Part shown: positions 13,889-27,400 of the stretch, piece after piece | How positions within the stretch are numbered: the stretch's first letter is position 1 | Layout of the letters: the number at the start of each line of letters is the position of its first letter | Notes under the pieces: model-generated | Databases searched by the model: none | Told to the model about the DNA's origin: nothing | Seen by the model: the letters and a program-made list of their open reading frames with translations, nothing else | NCBI RefSeq assembly: GCF_019399895.1 | Contig: NC_091870.1 | Location: 330,001-394,000 of the forward strand | DNA: 64,000 nt | Source: Cardiocondyla obscurior | Taxonomy: Eukaryota > Arthropoda > Insecta > Hymenoptera > Formicidae | Direction of reading: 5' to 3' | Position numbers and translations under genes: made by a program

Positions 13889-16790
13889 TTAGATATTCTT
13901 GGGCCGAACAGTTCCCTCAAATGACGAATTAATCATGAACTACGAACAGTTGGTAGAATCGGGTAAAATGGAGCATGCCGCATATCGGTTTTTCCATAAA
14001 ATAATCGTAAAAACCCCGAAAATCGCGTTCGCCCGGAAAACTCATCACGTTTGCGCGGGAAAAAAATTTTTTTTTTTTTTATGTTACTCGCTTCAAACTC
14101 GCGCAACTTGATTAAATAAAAAATAGCATGTTTCTAAATGGCAGAGGGTTTTAAGTGGAAAACTAAATTAGTAGATCAGACTTTCTTTTTTTTTTTACGT
14201 TAATTGAAAGAAACGTGTTTGATTGATTCGGTGTTCTCAAATTATTTCCGACGCTCGGTGAAAAGAACGAGATAGCGCGATAGTAACTAGGACGATTTTA
14301 AAGCGAGCTCGTTACGTGGCAGCGAATCTCACGGCAGATAAGTTCGGAAAAACGGGACGAACGAGAGACAAGTTCGGGAAAGCTTAGACGTTTAGAAAAA
14401 AAAAAAAAAAAGCGAGACGGTTTTTGGAGATTGTTATTAGGTAAGTGGAGGTGCATCCTCGAGTAAGTACTTACGGTTGAGGAGGTCGAACACTCTCCAG
14501 CGTAGATAGTCACCGTTGCGAACGTAAAACAGAAGCGCAACGTAGCGATGTGGAGAGAAGAGAGGCACTGCGACGTCGAACGGAGAGAGAGGAGGGCGCG
14601 GGAGCGGGGGCGGGTTCTGGAACACCTCCGCGGGCCTTGCTCGAGATGTAAGGGCAGCACAACCGAGCACCGTAAAACGACGACACACTGAGATATACAC
14701 ACTTTCACCCCGACGATGCCGAAGAAAAAGAAACGACCGACGAGACGTGCGGCGGGAAAAAAATCCGCCTTGCGCGATGTCCCTTGCGTGCCGTGGTGTG
14801 CGACGGTTGCACGCGTGTCCGGGCCCTCTCGGCCGCTTTTCTCTCCCTCGAACTCTTGGGCGACGATGGCGACCACGACCGTCCCGATGTTCCTTTCTCC
14901 GTTCCTCTTTCTCCTCCGCTGTCCACACTTATCGCTTCTTTCTCTTCTCGTTTCTCTTCCCCGGTAAGCTTCGCACCTCCCGCTCGTTCTCTACTCTTCA
15001 CCGCAGCGGCAAGGACCCGCCCCGTGTCGCGCTACACGAAGGTGTAGTGGATGAAGAGTGCGTAAAACTTGCTCTGCGACAACATTATCCGGCCGGTAAT
15101 CAGTAACTCGGTAGCATCGTCATTTCGTCTCGCGTCCGTTGTACGGTCTAAGCCGCCCGCGCGTCGCAACGAAAATTGATCGCGTTGCGCGCGACGGTCC
15201 CTTCCTCGGCGGACAGGCCTGTCGACGCGTCCGTGTCCGGCCGCCGCGTCGCCCGTGTTGACGCGGGGCTGCTCTCTTCAACGCGCCGAGGTCCGCTCGC
15301 GGATACGTCCACTTCTCGCGGCGCCGTTCTCTCGCGCTGCGCCACCCTTAGCTGCTCTAAGCCGTGGTACCGCGCGCCGCGGGCCTTTCTTTTCCACTCC
15401 CTTTGTTCTTCACTCGACACGATCGCCACCGCTGCCGCACGTTCGTTCGTGCGCACTCATACACGCGCGCGCACACACACACACTTCCGACGCGTGCGCG
15501 CGCGCGCGCACGCGCGTGCATCCGCTCACGGACGAGCGGCGCAGAAATCCTCGTGCCAACACACGCGAAATTAAACGCTCGCGCGCGCGCACCCCGACGA
15601 TAGCTAGGCTCTCTTTATTCCTCGCGTACCGATCCTCCACCGGCGCGGTCGCGCTCCTTCTCCCTCGTAGCTGCCGTCCACCTTCGCTACCTCCACCGTC
15701 GCAACCACCTACCACCGCGCTCGCTCGCTTTTTCCTCCCCCTTCTTCGCCCTCTTCTCGGCCCTCACCGTCGTCGCTGTCGCTGTCGCTGCAGCTGCACC
15801 TCCTCGGTCTGCTCGACGTTCCTCTCACTCCCAGGACAACGCGGCCACCGCGAAAGCTCGCTCTCCGCTAACCCCGGGCCCAAGGTTTTCCCGCACGTCT
15901 TTTTCGCGACCGGACTCTCGACGAGGTTACCCTACGGAGGGGGGGGTTTCCTCTGCACTCTGCGTACTTAAAAGTGCCGCGAAGGCGACTCTTCTCGGTG
16001 CTCCCAGTCAAGCCAACGCGAACCGTTACCGTTACTGCAGCGCCACGCGCCAGTCTTTCGCGCAGTAGACGTCGCGGGAACTAATTACCGCTATACCTCA
16101 TTCGCGATCCGCTATCAAGCACCCCCTCCCACGCTTCGTCCACCCCGCGCCCTGTAAATCCGCGATTCCGAGACCGACGGCGCGGCAATCTCCCCGAGAA
16201 CGACTCGGACTTGTTTCCGAGACCGAGAACGACGTCGCGATCACCCCCTCATATCTATCTTTGCGAGCGGAATCGTCGCGAGGATGCAATTTTTTTTTCT
16301 ATATTTCTCAGGAAACGCTTTGCCGTGGCGAAGCGACGGTACCGCCAAGACGGCACGGGGCCGAGATCAATGCTCCGTTCAGGGCTCGTAAGTGCTTGCG
16401 TGGTGCGCTTCCGTAGCACGGGGTGGATCAATGAAAACGTACCCCTCCACCTTGGTAGTCGTGGACGTGGCCCCGCGCCATCCTTTGCCGTTTCGCGAAA
16501 CGCGGTACCATACCGCGCCACTCTTCCTACCACTACTTGAAAACATTCACCCGCACCCTCTACGGCCATACCCGCGAGCTTCAGTAAGCTCGCCCTGCGA
16601 GGTTTACCGCCGCGTTGCAGACACGTCACCCCCGCACACCGCTATCGACTTAAAATTTTTATTTCCACACGCGACTGGTTTCCCCGATTACCCGAAAAGA
16701 CCACCTCGCCTAGTTGTCTTTTTAATTTTACATATGAAATATAAAGTGCACTCCAATGCGAGGCACGTCCCGACGCATTACAGAAAGTAA
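13889..16790. other. GC-rich, simple-repeat-rich segment, no gene called
   Basis: From about 14.4 to 16.7 kb the sequence is markedly GC-rich with many CpG. Long ORFs occur in several frames on both strands (up to 238 codons), but they are Arg/Pro/Ser/Leu-rich and mutually overlapping, which is the signature of composition and not of coding. A purine/pyrimidine alternating tract lies at 15461-15521. The region could hold a promoter or untranslated exon, for example of para. No splice-supported coding exon is seen. Confidence 0.5.
15461..15521. repeat. Alternating CA/CG purine-pyrimidine tract
   Basis: Runs of CGCG and CACA alternate here, interrupted by TTCCGA near 15485. Long alternating purine-pyrimidine DNA can adopt the left-handed Z form, though that is inference only. 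It is a simple repeat with no coding role apparent. Confidence 0.8.
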
Positions 16791-17446
16791 ATTTAATAAA
16801 GAAAACCTGACAACGAATTACAAATTAAAATATGAATTAAAATATGAATTAAAATAAATACATGTGATCTTCGTATATTTGCGGAAAATATAAAAATACG
16901 TGGGGCACGCGAGAAATATTCAGCAGAGTATTCTAATACGCTAATATTAAATACGGGAGACGAATATCGTAATGGAAATTATGCGGAATGTAGTACAACT
17001 TATTACAGGATATATTTTATAAATCGTGCATACAATCAACGTTCAATTATAAATTGCCTAAAAAAACTCAATCATTCGCCGCACAAGTTTAACATGCCGT
17101 TTTCCTACAACGTATTTAGAGGCAAATGCGGTTCTTTTTTTTTTCTTTCTTTTTTAATTTTTTTATCGAGTATCAACAAATAACACATCCTCGTAAAACA
17201 TTAAAACAGAGCATTAGAGGATTATGTTAACAATCTGCTAACTCAGAGCGCTAAATACGTTGCGAGATAACAAATTATCATTCACACTTATCACACTGAT
17301 ATTAGATCCGAGCTAATAGTTCGTGTAAAAATATATATGTGTTTTATAAATATAGGAATATCTTTTTGTGAAGAACAATAGGTTGTGTAGTAGCGATGCA
17401 CCTAAACGTGCACGCGACGTACGAAGAAACCACATGGCACACGAGC
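16791..17446. other. AT-rich 3' flank of GLMP
   Basis: This segment lies downstream of the GLMP stop codon on the minus strand and should hold its 3' untranslated region. The composition drops sharply to AT-rich compared with 14.4-16.7 kb. I see no minus-strand AATAAA close to the stop, so the poly(A) site cannot be placed. No other gene is visible. Confidence 0.6.
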
Positions 17447-20400
17447 TCATCGACTTAAATATACATTGCCATGTCGTTTCGGTACTCTGCGAACGCAGAG
17501 GTACAGGCCGGTGGCGACCATAATGAGCAAAGGAAGGCCTAGGCCAATTGAAATAATCATAATGACTAGAGAAGAGAATCTCTCCTCGGGTGGTGTGCCG
17601 TATCCGATCATGAAAGTCCTGAAAAATTTTAATTAAATGTAATATCTCGTTAATTACTTAAACGCGTAAGTAAGTAAATTTATGACTATCTGAGAAAATT
17701 TTCGAAATAAGAAGAGGATAGTCTTGCAACTTACCACGTCAAATAACTCGACTTTTTATAATAACCATCGCCTTTTGAGCCCAAGGAAACCATTATTTTT
17801 TGCATTAGAAGATTATCCGTAGCTTCTCCGTAGTAACAATAAAGCATCGAGTTTCTGATGATGCTCGTATGATTGAACACTTGTTTCGGTGGATACTGGA
17901 TTGTCTCCGTGGAACTGGTTATCTCGCGCAATGCGTTGCTGTACGAAACTGGTCGCCATTGTAAATACGATCCGGCATTTAGCGTGCCGTCCAAATTGTT
18001 GTAAGGTGGAGTTCTAACTTCCACGACCTGAATAAAAACCATACGAAAAGTTAAAAAAATTTTTTCTTTACTTAAGAGAGCAAGAAGATTGTTTAAAACG
18101 ATAAATGTCTGCAAACGTTACCTCGAATATGCCCGGAGTATGCTCGTCGTCCAGACTCTTCTTCGGATCAACGAACATTGGTACCTCGGGATTGCCGCCG
18201 CCAACCGCGAGTAATTCAATAGCGAATCTGCTCTTGGAAAAGGTTTCGTTGGTCTGCATGTGATCAAGGATAATGTCCACTAGCGTAGAATTTTCCGTAT
18301 GCAACATGTGCGGCACCATATCTGAATGGTCCAGAGTGCAGAATCCTTGAAGCTGCCGAGCGAACAAAAGACATTTTAAATATGCTACGCACATACAAGT
18401 AAGAGTCTAAAAAAAAGGCAGATGTGCATATATATATATGTATATGTATACAGGCTCATGAAAAGGCTAGTATTACTCAATCGAACCGGTGAGATTATTT
18501 TTGCATGCGTCGCTACGTACTACCAATACTTTTTCTTTAATGCTGCATAATAATTTACCGAAAGCTTTACACTCCCGTATCTGCTGATATTAGCTGTATC
18601 GTGATAAGAGTTACCCTCCATATCCAGGTTGACGAGCTCGCTCTTTTGCGACAGAGACACGCGCCGCCAGTTGAAATACTCGGTGCGCAAAACGTTTGTA
18701 TTTTTTACGTCGGCAGTATCAATCAATGCCGTGTCATTAACGTCGTTGAATTCGATAATCTGTAACACATAACATCGAGACACATTATTTAACGTAACGA
18801 ATACGCATACAAACGCGAAGAAGTCAACAGATGACGAAATCGGGTCAGTCGGTGGTGAGACCGCACACGCGCGATTGAAACCTACACGGATTTCTCCCGC
18901 ATAATTGCATATCAACGCGCAATAAAATTAACTGAATTTAAACCGCAACTTCATCGGCATTGACATGACGTGCCTGAAATTCCCGTTGGATGCAGCCGAT
19001 CGATACGTGGCCTGTTTGCTTATAGCCGCTGGACAATTGCGTAGCTTTGTGCGGCGACTATTAGTTTGGCCGAATAGACGAACCGCCAATCATCAATTAC
19101 GCGCTTTACAAAGGATTAATCCCGCGAGCATTGCACGGCGTTTGTTGAACGATAATTTTCAACATTTTAATAGCCCTAGAGCGCTGGCGTCTTCCTAAGA
19201 TGTTGGTCTTGTTTAGCGCAGAGATGTGCTTGAACACGACAGACTCGTAATACGTGATACGTGCGCGTTCTCATCTCGTACGGGAGAGAACGAGATGCCG
19301 GAATACTCGGTTTGAAGAGGAGTCTCTACGAAATGAAGACATTGTGGAGTACGGAGGTTTAATTAAGAAACCGCATATATAGGTTCCACTCTTGAGAGAA
19401 TGTGACGAGTGGAATTGTGTCACCCGTTTGGATTTTCGTCCTGATAGAAGTCTACCAGAGCGATAATTTAATGATCGGAGTGCTGCATTTTCAAGCTGCT
19501 TTTTTTGGCGAAGAGTAACTATAATCCCGGGGGCTGGCTTACTCTATCTTTATAATTGACCTCGTCGACGAATAAGCTCGCTGTTAAACAATTAATATTA
19601 TAATCAAATTATTAATATCAATGACATATTTTTATTAGAAACCAATTAAAAATGTGAAGAAGGCCCTCGGGCGAAGTGGTTACCTTGCTTATTATCACCC
19701 CGAAGGTGTAGGTGGGCTTCTCAGAGAAGTAGACCGAGTTCTCCCTCCTGGCGAGATAATCGTCCCAGCTGATGTTGAGCCAGGCGGACGGTGGCGTGAC
19801 CGCCAGCAGCACGGACGGGGCGCCGACGAAATCCCACAGGTAGTGGAGCGTGTCGTTCGGTCCATCGGCTCTCAGGTAGACTGCGGTCACGTTTCGCTCG
19901 GGGCACGGCTCGTCGCAGCCCCAGTTCACCCACGACCGCAGCTAAGGCAAAATAAAGCGTTCGTTTTATGCAACGTGTTGCGGCATTAAACGACGTCGTA
20001 TTAACGAACGGATGGCCTAGATCGGTGCCGGATTGTGCGCCCGGCGGCCTTGCCGCCCGTTCCTACGAGTCCCCTGTCGATTATTATCGCACAAAACGGC
20101 GCACTGCACCGTGTTACGCTATCACGCGCCGTACGACCGCGTATCTACCAAGCGACAAGACTTTACGGTTGCTTCCTGTTCTTTTTTTTTTCTTCCTTTC
20201 TTTCTTTTCTTTATTTTACACCCAACTATTCTACCGCAATGCTTTTCCCACGACTTTCTCGCCCAAGGGAAATTCTTACGCGCTCGACGAATAAATCGAA
20301 GAAAAAAAAAATGCTGCATATTTCAATAGCTGCTATTACTCCCGGCACGTTGCGTCGATAACGAAATGGGAATGCGATAGGGGCGGTATAAACTTCTTTG

Positions 20401-21468
20401 TTCCATTTCCAAACACATTATGCTCTAGGTTCGCACAGTTGGATTATTTACTAATTTACGCCCGGGGATCGATAGTCCCCGGTTTATTAAGTATTTAATA
20501 CGCTAGGCCTGCACGATGCGGAAACCACGGGGCGCATCAAATTCCTCCGGGTGCCCTAAAACGTTAACAACGATTTAGGCAACGGCCGTGTCACTGTTCG
20601 CAATTAATCAACCCGTTACGTCACGCGCGTGTCGATAATTAATTATCGCACGTACAAAACTTTTTTTTTTTTTCTTTTTTAGACAATAAAATCTAAAATT
20701 ATGTAAGGTATTCAGTTACATCAATTTACTCGGTAATTAAACTTACCATTAATTCAGCTTTCGCGCTGCATACATTTTAAAATCATTACATTATTTTATT
20801 ATTCGCTTCGCCGGAGCTGCGAAATTAAATTTAACGCGGCAGAGTCAGGCTGCGTCGATCGCGCGCGACAAGTTCGACGAAATACATATTAATTAATAAA
20901 ATAAAGCTAAACTAAATGAAACCGAACCCATCGTCGAGCGAAATACAAATCGATCCCGGCGCGCGCGAGATTAATGACGCCCGCGGCAATGTTCGCGCTG
21001 ATTCCGCGATCGACCGTGCCCTTCGATCGCGAGCAATCTAGGCCGCGTCGGTACACTTATCCGGTCCCCAGCTAGGCAGGCGCGCGGTTAATTTCTCAAT
21101 ATACCCATCCACCTGTTCGGCGAACAAACGAGCGTCGCGGGACGCACGGAGGCGCGCACGCGGAAGCGGGCGGGCGGGGGGGGAGGGATTGGCGAACCTC
21201 GTGGAGAATCGACGCGCGACTCGATCCTTTGATTTCTTTGTCGCGATAATCCAGAAACCGACGTCCGGGGGTTCAAAGTCGCGCGATGAATCACGCGACG
21301 CCGTTGGCTCGGCCTTAGCTTTCCCGCGCGGGCGATTTTACGGCCGAGACCGCGAGGAGGCTCGTCTTCGGAACAGAGGATGGCGGTACTCACCGTGCGC
21401 CGCGTAGAGGTGCCCGAGTCCGCCAGGGCGACGACGAGCAGCAGACAGAACGACGAGGCGCTGGCCAT
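17447..21468 (-). CDS. GLMP: Glycosylated lysosomal membrane protein (GLMP / NCU-G1)
   Basis: A six-exon gene for a lysosomal type I membrane glycoprotein of 409 residues, close to the human length of about 406. Coding exons are 21394-21468, 19684-19941, 18559-18759, 18122-18352, 17735-18027 and 17447-17618. All joins keep frame and have GT-AG introns. Residues 1-25 hold a signal peptide (MASASSFCLLLVVALADS). The luminal part carries at least eight N-X-S/T sites and family-like segments such as WVNWGCDEPCPE, GPNDTLHYLWDFVGAPSVLL and GFCTLDHSDM. A transmembrane helix covers about residues 368-393, preceded by MIGYGTPPEERFS. The short tail ends HGNVYLSR and lacks an obvious terminal Y-X-X-hydrophobic lysosomal signal. 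In mammals GLMP partners the transporter MFSD1; that role here is inferred from family. Intron 1 (19942-21393) is the longest. Confidence 0.92.
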
Positions 21469-24400
21469 GCCTGCCGTCACATATGACCCACACGACGATG
21501 CACGACGAAACACCCGTCGACGCTGACGCCGTTCGTCAACTGATAGCAACGCGATCGCATGGCCGAGCGGGAAATCTGGGAAACGCGGAGGCGTCCGAGC
21601 ATGGCGTTCCGGGAAACCAGCGCCGCCGTGGCGGCACGAAGTATTACGCGAGAACGTCGAATGCAAATGGTGGTGAACCGGTCGCTCGAGTGGTACGTAC
21701 GCTGAATCGTAAAGTTCGTCGGCGCGATTTATCTTCGAGATCGGACTCTAAAGTTCGTCCAAGTAAGAATTTTTGATATGGAGAAGCCAGGGTTCAGCAT
21801 CGTTTTGCGTCCGGCATCGAGTTAGAACCTCGATGGCAGACCGGGAGAAAGTAACCTAAGTCCCGGCTTCACCAACGCGAGCTAATTCAATCGGTCGGTT
21901 AACATTCAGGGTTGCAACTGCCGAACAAAATGCTCGCGTCGGAAGTACATCGATTTTACGAAACAGCTGCGGCTCTGAAAGTTAATCGATGGATCAGATT
22001 AATTCGCGTTGGTAAAACCGGGCCTGATTATGGTATATCCTTCTGAATCCTTGCTCGGAAAATGTATTTAATTACCTAGCTTGATATTACGCAAGGGATC
22101 ATTGTTGAAAAGAAAATAATACTCATTACTTTCTCGTTTCAAAGCGAAAAAGAAATATATTCACTATTTTGCGTGCAAACTTTAACACGATATATATCTA
22201 AAATTAAAACATTTCCATAAACTCGCGTGCAAGCTGCGTAAAATTTAAGCAACGAGCTCGAAAATTCCGGCCTCGTTGCGTCGAATATGAAAAATTAGAA
22301 GCAACGCTGGTTTTAATTTGTACTTTTACTTCCCGAACGATTACAGAGCATCGGTCATCATTGCGACTTAGACGCTCATCTATAACCATTATTATATTTA
22401 ATCAACGACTCTCACCGCGAAGTATGCGCCTCTCGGCCAGCTCGGCAACGTCACGAAAATAAAATTAATAAATGAGAAGTTGGCCGGCGCGTTCGTTCAA
22501 GGATCATACTCACCCAATGGCGATCATACTTACTTTCGTCCTCCGACGGACTCTCGCACGCGATAAAGACAGGGCGCTCCGCTCTCGGTAAGTCTTTTTC
22601 TTTTTTTTTTTTTTTTCTTTAACATCGGCTTATTGTCAATATGCAATACGAGTCGCCTTTCGCGCCGAGAGAAGGAAACTCGTACCCCATTGGCCGTTAA
22701 ATTCCGCCAACGGTGGTGGAGTTACCAAGCCTCGGCACATTATCCCGCACAGCCTCGTTGTGCACGATCCCGCTTTACGCACGTACGTACAAAGGCGCCT
22801 CTTCGCCGGCGCGGACCTTGAGACTCGTATTAAAATTCATTGTACCTGCGAAAAAAAAAAAATTTCCCATATCGCCGCCCGCCGTGGCGGTGCAAAGCGA
22901 CGGTCGCACCTCGCCCGGAGTCGAAAAGTCGCCGTTCTCGTTTTTCGCGGAGGTAATCGGCGGGATTCCCGAGGTGATTTTCACGCGCGCGCGTAGATTG
23001 CTCGCGGCCGGTGCGCGGCCGGTTTACATCATCCGGCCGAAGTGAAGTAAAACGTGAGGACGATCGGATTCGCTCGGGACACCGGGTACAGGCGTTGGAA
23101 AGAGAACGTGCAAAAAGAGCGTTAAAGCGCGCAGACTGCGACCTTGACCGAAGCGGTGTCCGCGCGCGAGGCGCGACGCGGCGCGGCGCGGCGAGACGAC
23201 GGGAGGCGAACGTACGTGCGTCCGTCTAGCGCGCCGAGGGGTTCCATTCCCTCAGCCGGTCTCGAGCCGATTTCCTTTTCGATACGGGTGACTTTTTCGC
23301 GCCGCGAAGCGGACGACCGCGACGGCGACGGCGACCAGGATCGCTGTTAGGCAACTCGGCGAATTTCATTCAACCGCCTCCTTCGATTTCCGCTCGAGAT
23401 GGAAACGAGAGAAGCAACACGGCGCGGCGAGCCCTTCGTCTCGAAAAAAAAGAAGAAGAAAAAAAGGGGGAAAAAAAACGGCCAAGTTGCCGGTGCATTG
23501 AACGTGCCGCGTCACACGTGCACGCGCTTGGCAACCGCCAGCGTTGCGCGCTTCGGAAAGTCGAGGAAACGTCGTGGGAGAATTTCTAAAGGCGTTCGCG
23601 CGCGGCGCGGTTCGGCCGGGCTTAATTACGGGAAGTAATTACATCGGGAGGAGAGATATAATTAATCGAATCGGGTAGGAGCAACGAGGCCTCCCTAGCT
23701 ACGCGGCTACCGTGGCCGACGCACGTAACGAGAAAGATAGGAAAAGAAAAAGAAAAAAAAAAAGAACATTACGTGCCGCCGGAACTTGAGTTACGAAATT
23801 TTAATTCGACCGCGAAGAGTAGCTTCTCGATCGCGTAATCGGGCGGAAAAGTCGATGCGATCCGAGAAGGGAGGGTTTCCACGGCGATCGGCCGGGTCTC
23901 GCCGGCGAGAAGGACCACAATAGCCGGAGCATTCAAGGTCAAGGTCAGTCTGGCACTCCCCTTGGCGTTGTCTGGCGAGGGCCGCCGGCTGCCGCCCCCT
24001 TCGCCGGCGAGGAGCGAAGTCTGGCACCGATTTTTCCGAGATCAGGGTCTTCGCGGAGCCGCGAGGCGAGACGGGATTGGACGGAACGGGGCGAAGTAAA
24101 AGCCCGCACCGGACGGGCACGTTCTCCGGACGGCGACTTGGCGCGATACGCCGCTGAAGGTCGTCGCAGGAAGTCGGGACCCGCGGGAGAATAGAACCGT
24201 CTCGCATGTACCGGGTGGCGCGATCGGAAACAGGTTCCGCCGTGCTCACCTGCGCGCGCTTCCTTCGCGAGAATCCGCCCGGCGAGGACTAGTCCGCGCA
24301 ACAAAGATTTCTCGAACAGATATTGCCGAATGGAATCCCTTCGGTCTGCCCTCGCGTCGACTCCGTGACGTGACGTGAGTCGAGTCAGGTGCTCGTTGAA

Positions 24401-27400
24401 GGAGAACAAGAGAAACGCCGCGAGGAGATAAAATCGTCCGGCTTTTTCATTCCGCGTTCAGTTCTTATTGGCGAGATCGTTCTTATCCTTTTGTAAATTC
24501 TCTACTGCTTTTTCTCTTTTTTTTTCCGTCGTCAAAATTGAACCGATTGCTGTCGAGGATTGTATAGTTCGTCCACTACATTAATTTATCAAATCTAACA
24601 GCATTAATTCGTCCGCGGTTAACTTAGAAAAGAGATTTGACGAAAAAATATATAATACATTAAATCTGTTCTATTTGTTCGTTTTTTAAATATCTAATCG
24701 CCGGATACTTAATCGTCGTTATTAAAAATTTAAGAAATGGAAAAGAAATTGTTATTCCCCTTAGGCTCTTTACAATTGCCAATTATATTCCCTCAATTAT
24801 AACTTGGCGTCGCAAATTAAAAGTGAGAACCACGTCGATCAAAGTAGATTAACTTCAATCTCCGTTTAACTTACTTTCCGTTCTTTTCTAATTAGACTCG
24901 AGAAAGGCAGGGAGCAGAATGAAATCGGGATTAAAGTCGATCTTCCTCGGTCGTAGTGGCCTCGAATACGATATCACTGCACTCGACTCCGTCGCTCTTC
25001 GTTCCCGCCGCTCGCTCGAAATTCGAAGCAGCTTCAACCGAGAAAAGACGAGCTTCTGCTTCGCATTGCACACATTCAAGCGCGCTAAAACGTACCTGCC
25101 GATCTGAACAACCCGCTAACGATTACAGTCCTCTCTGTCAAGTCTGACTTTTCGCTGGCGGCGGCGAGGGACGCTCGTTTGCACGGATTTCGATTCGGAT
25201 CGGGATCTAGTCGCCCTCGCGAAGAGGCGTCACCGCTGGCCCGTTCGATCGGTCGAGCGAAGACCGCGCGGTCCTTTTCCAAGATTAAAAAAAAGGAAAG
25301 GAAGAAACACGGATCCGTACCGCCGCGGCCACACGTTCGGATTCGAAAGGCGAGCCCCGCGCGATAATTGCACCCGGCGCGACGACCGAAAGACCTACGA
25401 CTGCACTCGCCGTTGCAAATTCGCCCGCTCCGCGCCGCTCGTTGCTGTCGCCCGCCGCCGCGCTCTGCTCGTCCCGTCCCGTCCCGTCGCGGGCGCTCGT
25501 CGAGACGAACGAAAAACGGAACAAAGAGTCTTGTTGCGGGCAAGCGGCACCCGCCGGTTCTCGGCCAATGGGAGGAATCGGCACGATCGCCCGCCGCACC
25601 GGCCGGCTAAACGGCTCCCGACCGGCTGCCGAGCGCCGCTCCGCGATTCGCGAATCGTCCGCGAAATGGAGGATAACGCAAATCGTTTGAGAAATGGGGC
25701 CCTTCTTTGTTAGATCTCTCGCGAAAAGTGGCGCGCACTCCGAGATCTCGGACTATAAAGACGGCAAGGTGAAGGCCTCGCCGACTCTTCTTTTTTTTTT
25801 TTTTCTTTTTCTTTTTTTTTCCGCGACAGAGAAAAGCTCGAAAACTAGTTTACGAGCTAACGTATCGATAAAAGTATACGACGATCTTTTTCGCTGTCTT
25901 TTTTCTTCGGGATGTATGCAAATTTAACCCTTGGATCGTTACGTGTAAAAAGATTAATACGTCTTGCTCGTTGAAAACGCGCGAGCGGCTTCCGAGTCGC
26001 GGCAGGGTAAAGTATGTTGCAGCTTGGGGGTGAATACGCCGCGAATCCTGATCTAATCGAGGGAGTCGCGAGGCGCGGAAAGTTTCGCGCTGTCAAAAGT
26101 GCCGACGAACTTGGCGACGTCGTTACCGCGAAATCGCGGGACCGCGTAGCGATAACGAAGCGCGGCGATGTCCCGGCGCGACAGCTGGGGACGTCGTCGC
26201 GGGACAAATTGATTGACGCAACACCGACAAGTGACAATGCGATACCGCTTATTAATTTAGAATTCACTCCGCGGCGTTATCGAGCACGCGATGCGTGACG
26301 GCGGCGGCGGAGTTTCGGACGCTACCTTGAATGCTAAAACGCCGAGGAACGAGCGTTATCGCCGGCGGCGAAGGAGAACAAAAAGCGAGGCTGGACGTTA
26401 AATCGTTTCTAATAATAATGTCGTATCTAAATCGGGTAGAGCCAGCGGGAGAAAGTTTCGCAAACGTGCTCGATTCAAATCGGCGGAAAAGAAATCGCGG
26501 GCCCGTTCTTCTTTACGCGGAGTTTCGCGATGTTTCTCCTTGGCAACCGCGAACTTCCGGTGGGAGAGGAAGCGTTATCCACTGCGCTCCGATTATTCCA
26601 TACATCACCTGTTTAGTTCCCCACCCGAGCGACGAGTTCCGAGAACCGGCTCTCGACGCCGGGGACCCTCGACTCTATTATTTTCCAAGCGACGACACGT
26701 ACGAGGACTGTATTATGCACTTGGGTGTCATTCGGCCGCGACCGCGAGAACGACGACGGGCGGAGGGTGCGCGTTTAGGTGCACTCGCGGTAGGACCCGG
26801 TCGGCGAATTTTCCCAGGGCGGATATGCACTCCCGTTGCCCGCCGCGGCTTCGTTCCCCGTCACTTCGCTTCCGCCCTCGGGAATCACAGACGATTAATT
26901 ACAAAGAAGCGCGCGTATCGATACCGATGCCCGCGACCGTTGGTGCACGGACCGCGCCAGTGCGACGACGACGACCACGACACGTAGAAAAAAGGGATCC
27001 GCGGGATCGACAGGGTTTAGGGGGGCGAGGGGGAGGGAACGCGGAGAACCGGTTCCGCGCCGGCCAACAATCCGGCGAGCGTGATCTGTGCCTCGCTCTC
27101 GCCACCGTCGCCGTCGCTGACTCGGCCCGACTTCTCCCGCGAGAATGCTCCGGTGCACTACCTACCCACCTACCTACCTACCTACCTATCAACCTACCTA
27201 CTTACCTACCTACCTACCTACCTGCTCGCTCTGCTTGCCTGCGCCTTCTCGTCTGCCCTCGCCCGCAAAAGGGGCCCTTGCCGCTTTTCACCGAGGGGGC
27301 CACAGGCTACCGACGCGAGGATGCGGCGTCTCGCGCGGGAGACCGTCGTACAAATCCTAGTCACACCTAGTCCTAGAATTTATTTTTTTTTTTTTTTTTT

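Noticed and set aside
14298..14928. 192 and 163-codon minus-strand ORFs
   Set aside because: Basic, repetitive translations in a GC-rich segment, overlapped by open frames on the plus strand. No splice-supported homology.
15255..15971. 238-codon plus-strand ORF and overlapping frames
   Set aside because: Runs through an alternating CA/CG simple repeat and is Arg/Pro/Leu-rich with no domain; similar-sized frames occur on both strands.
26540..27370. 276-codon plus-strand ORF, the longest in the window
   Set aside because: Arg/Pro/Ser-rich, overlaps other long frames, and its latter part is the translation of a TACC microsatellite. Long ORFs are expected by chance in CpG-rich DNA because stop codons are AT-rich.
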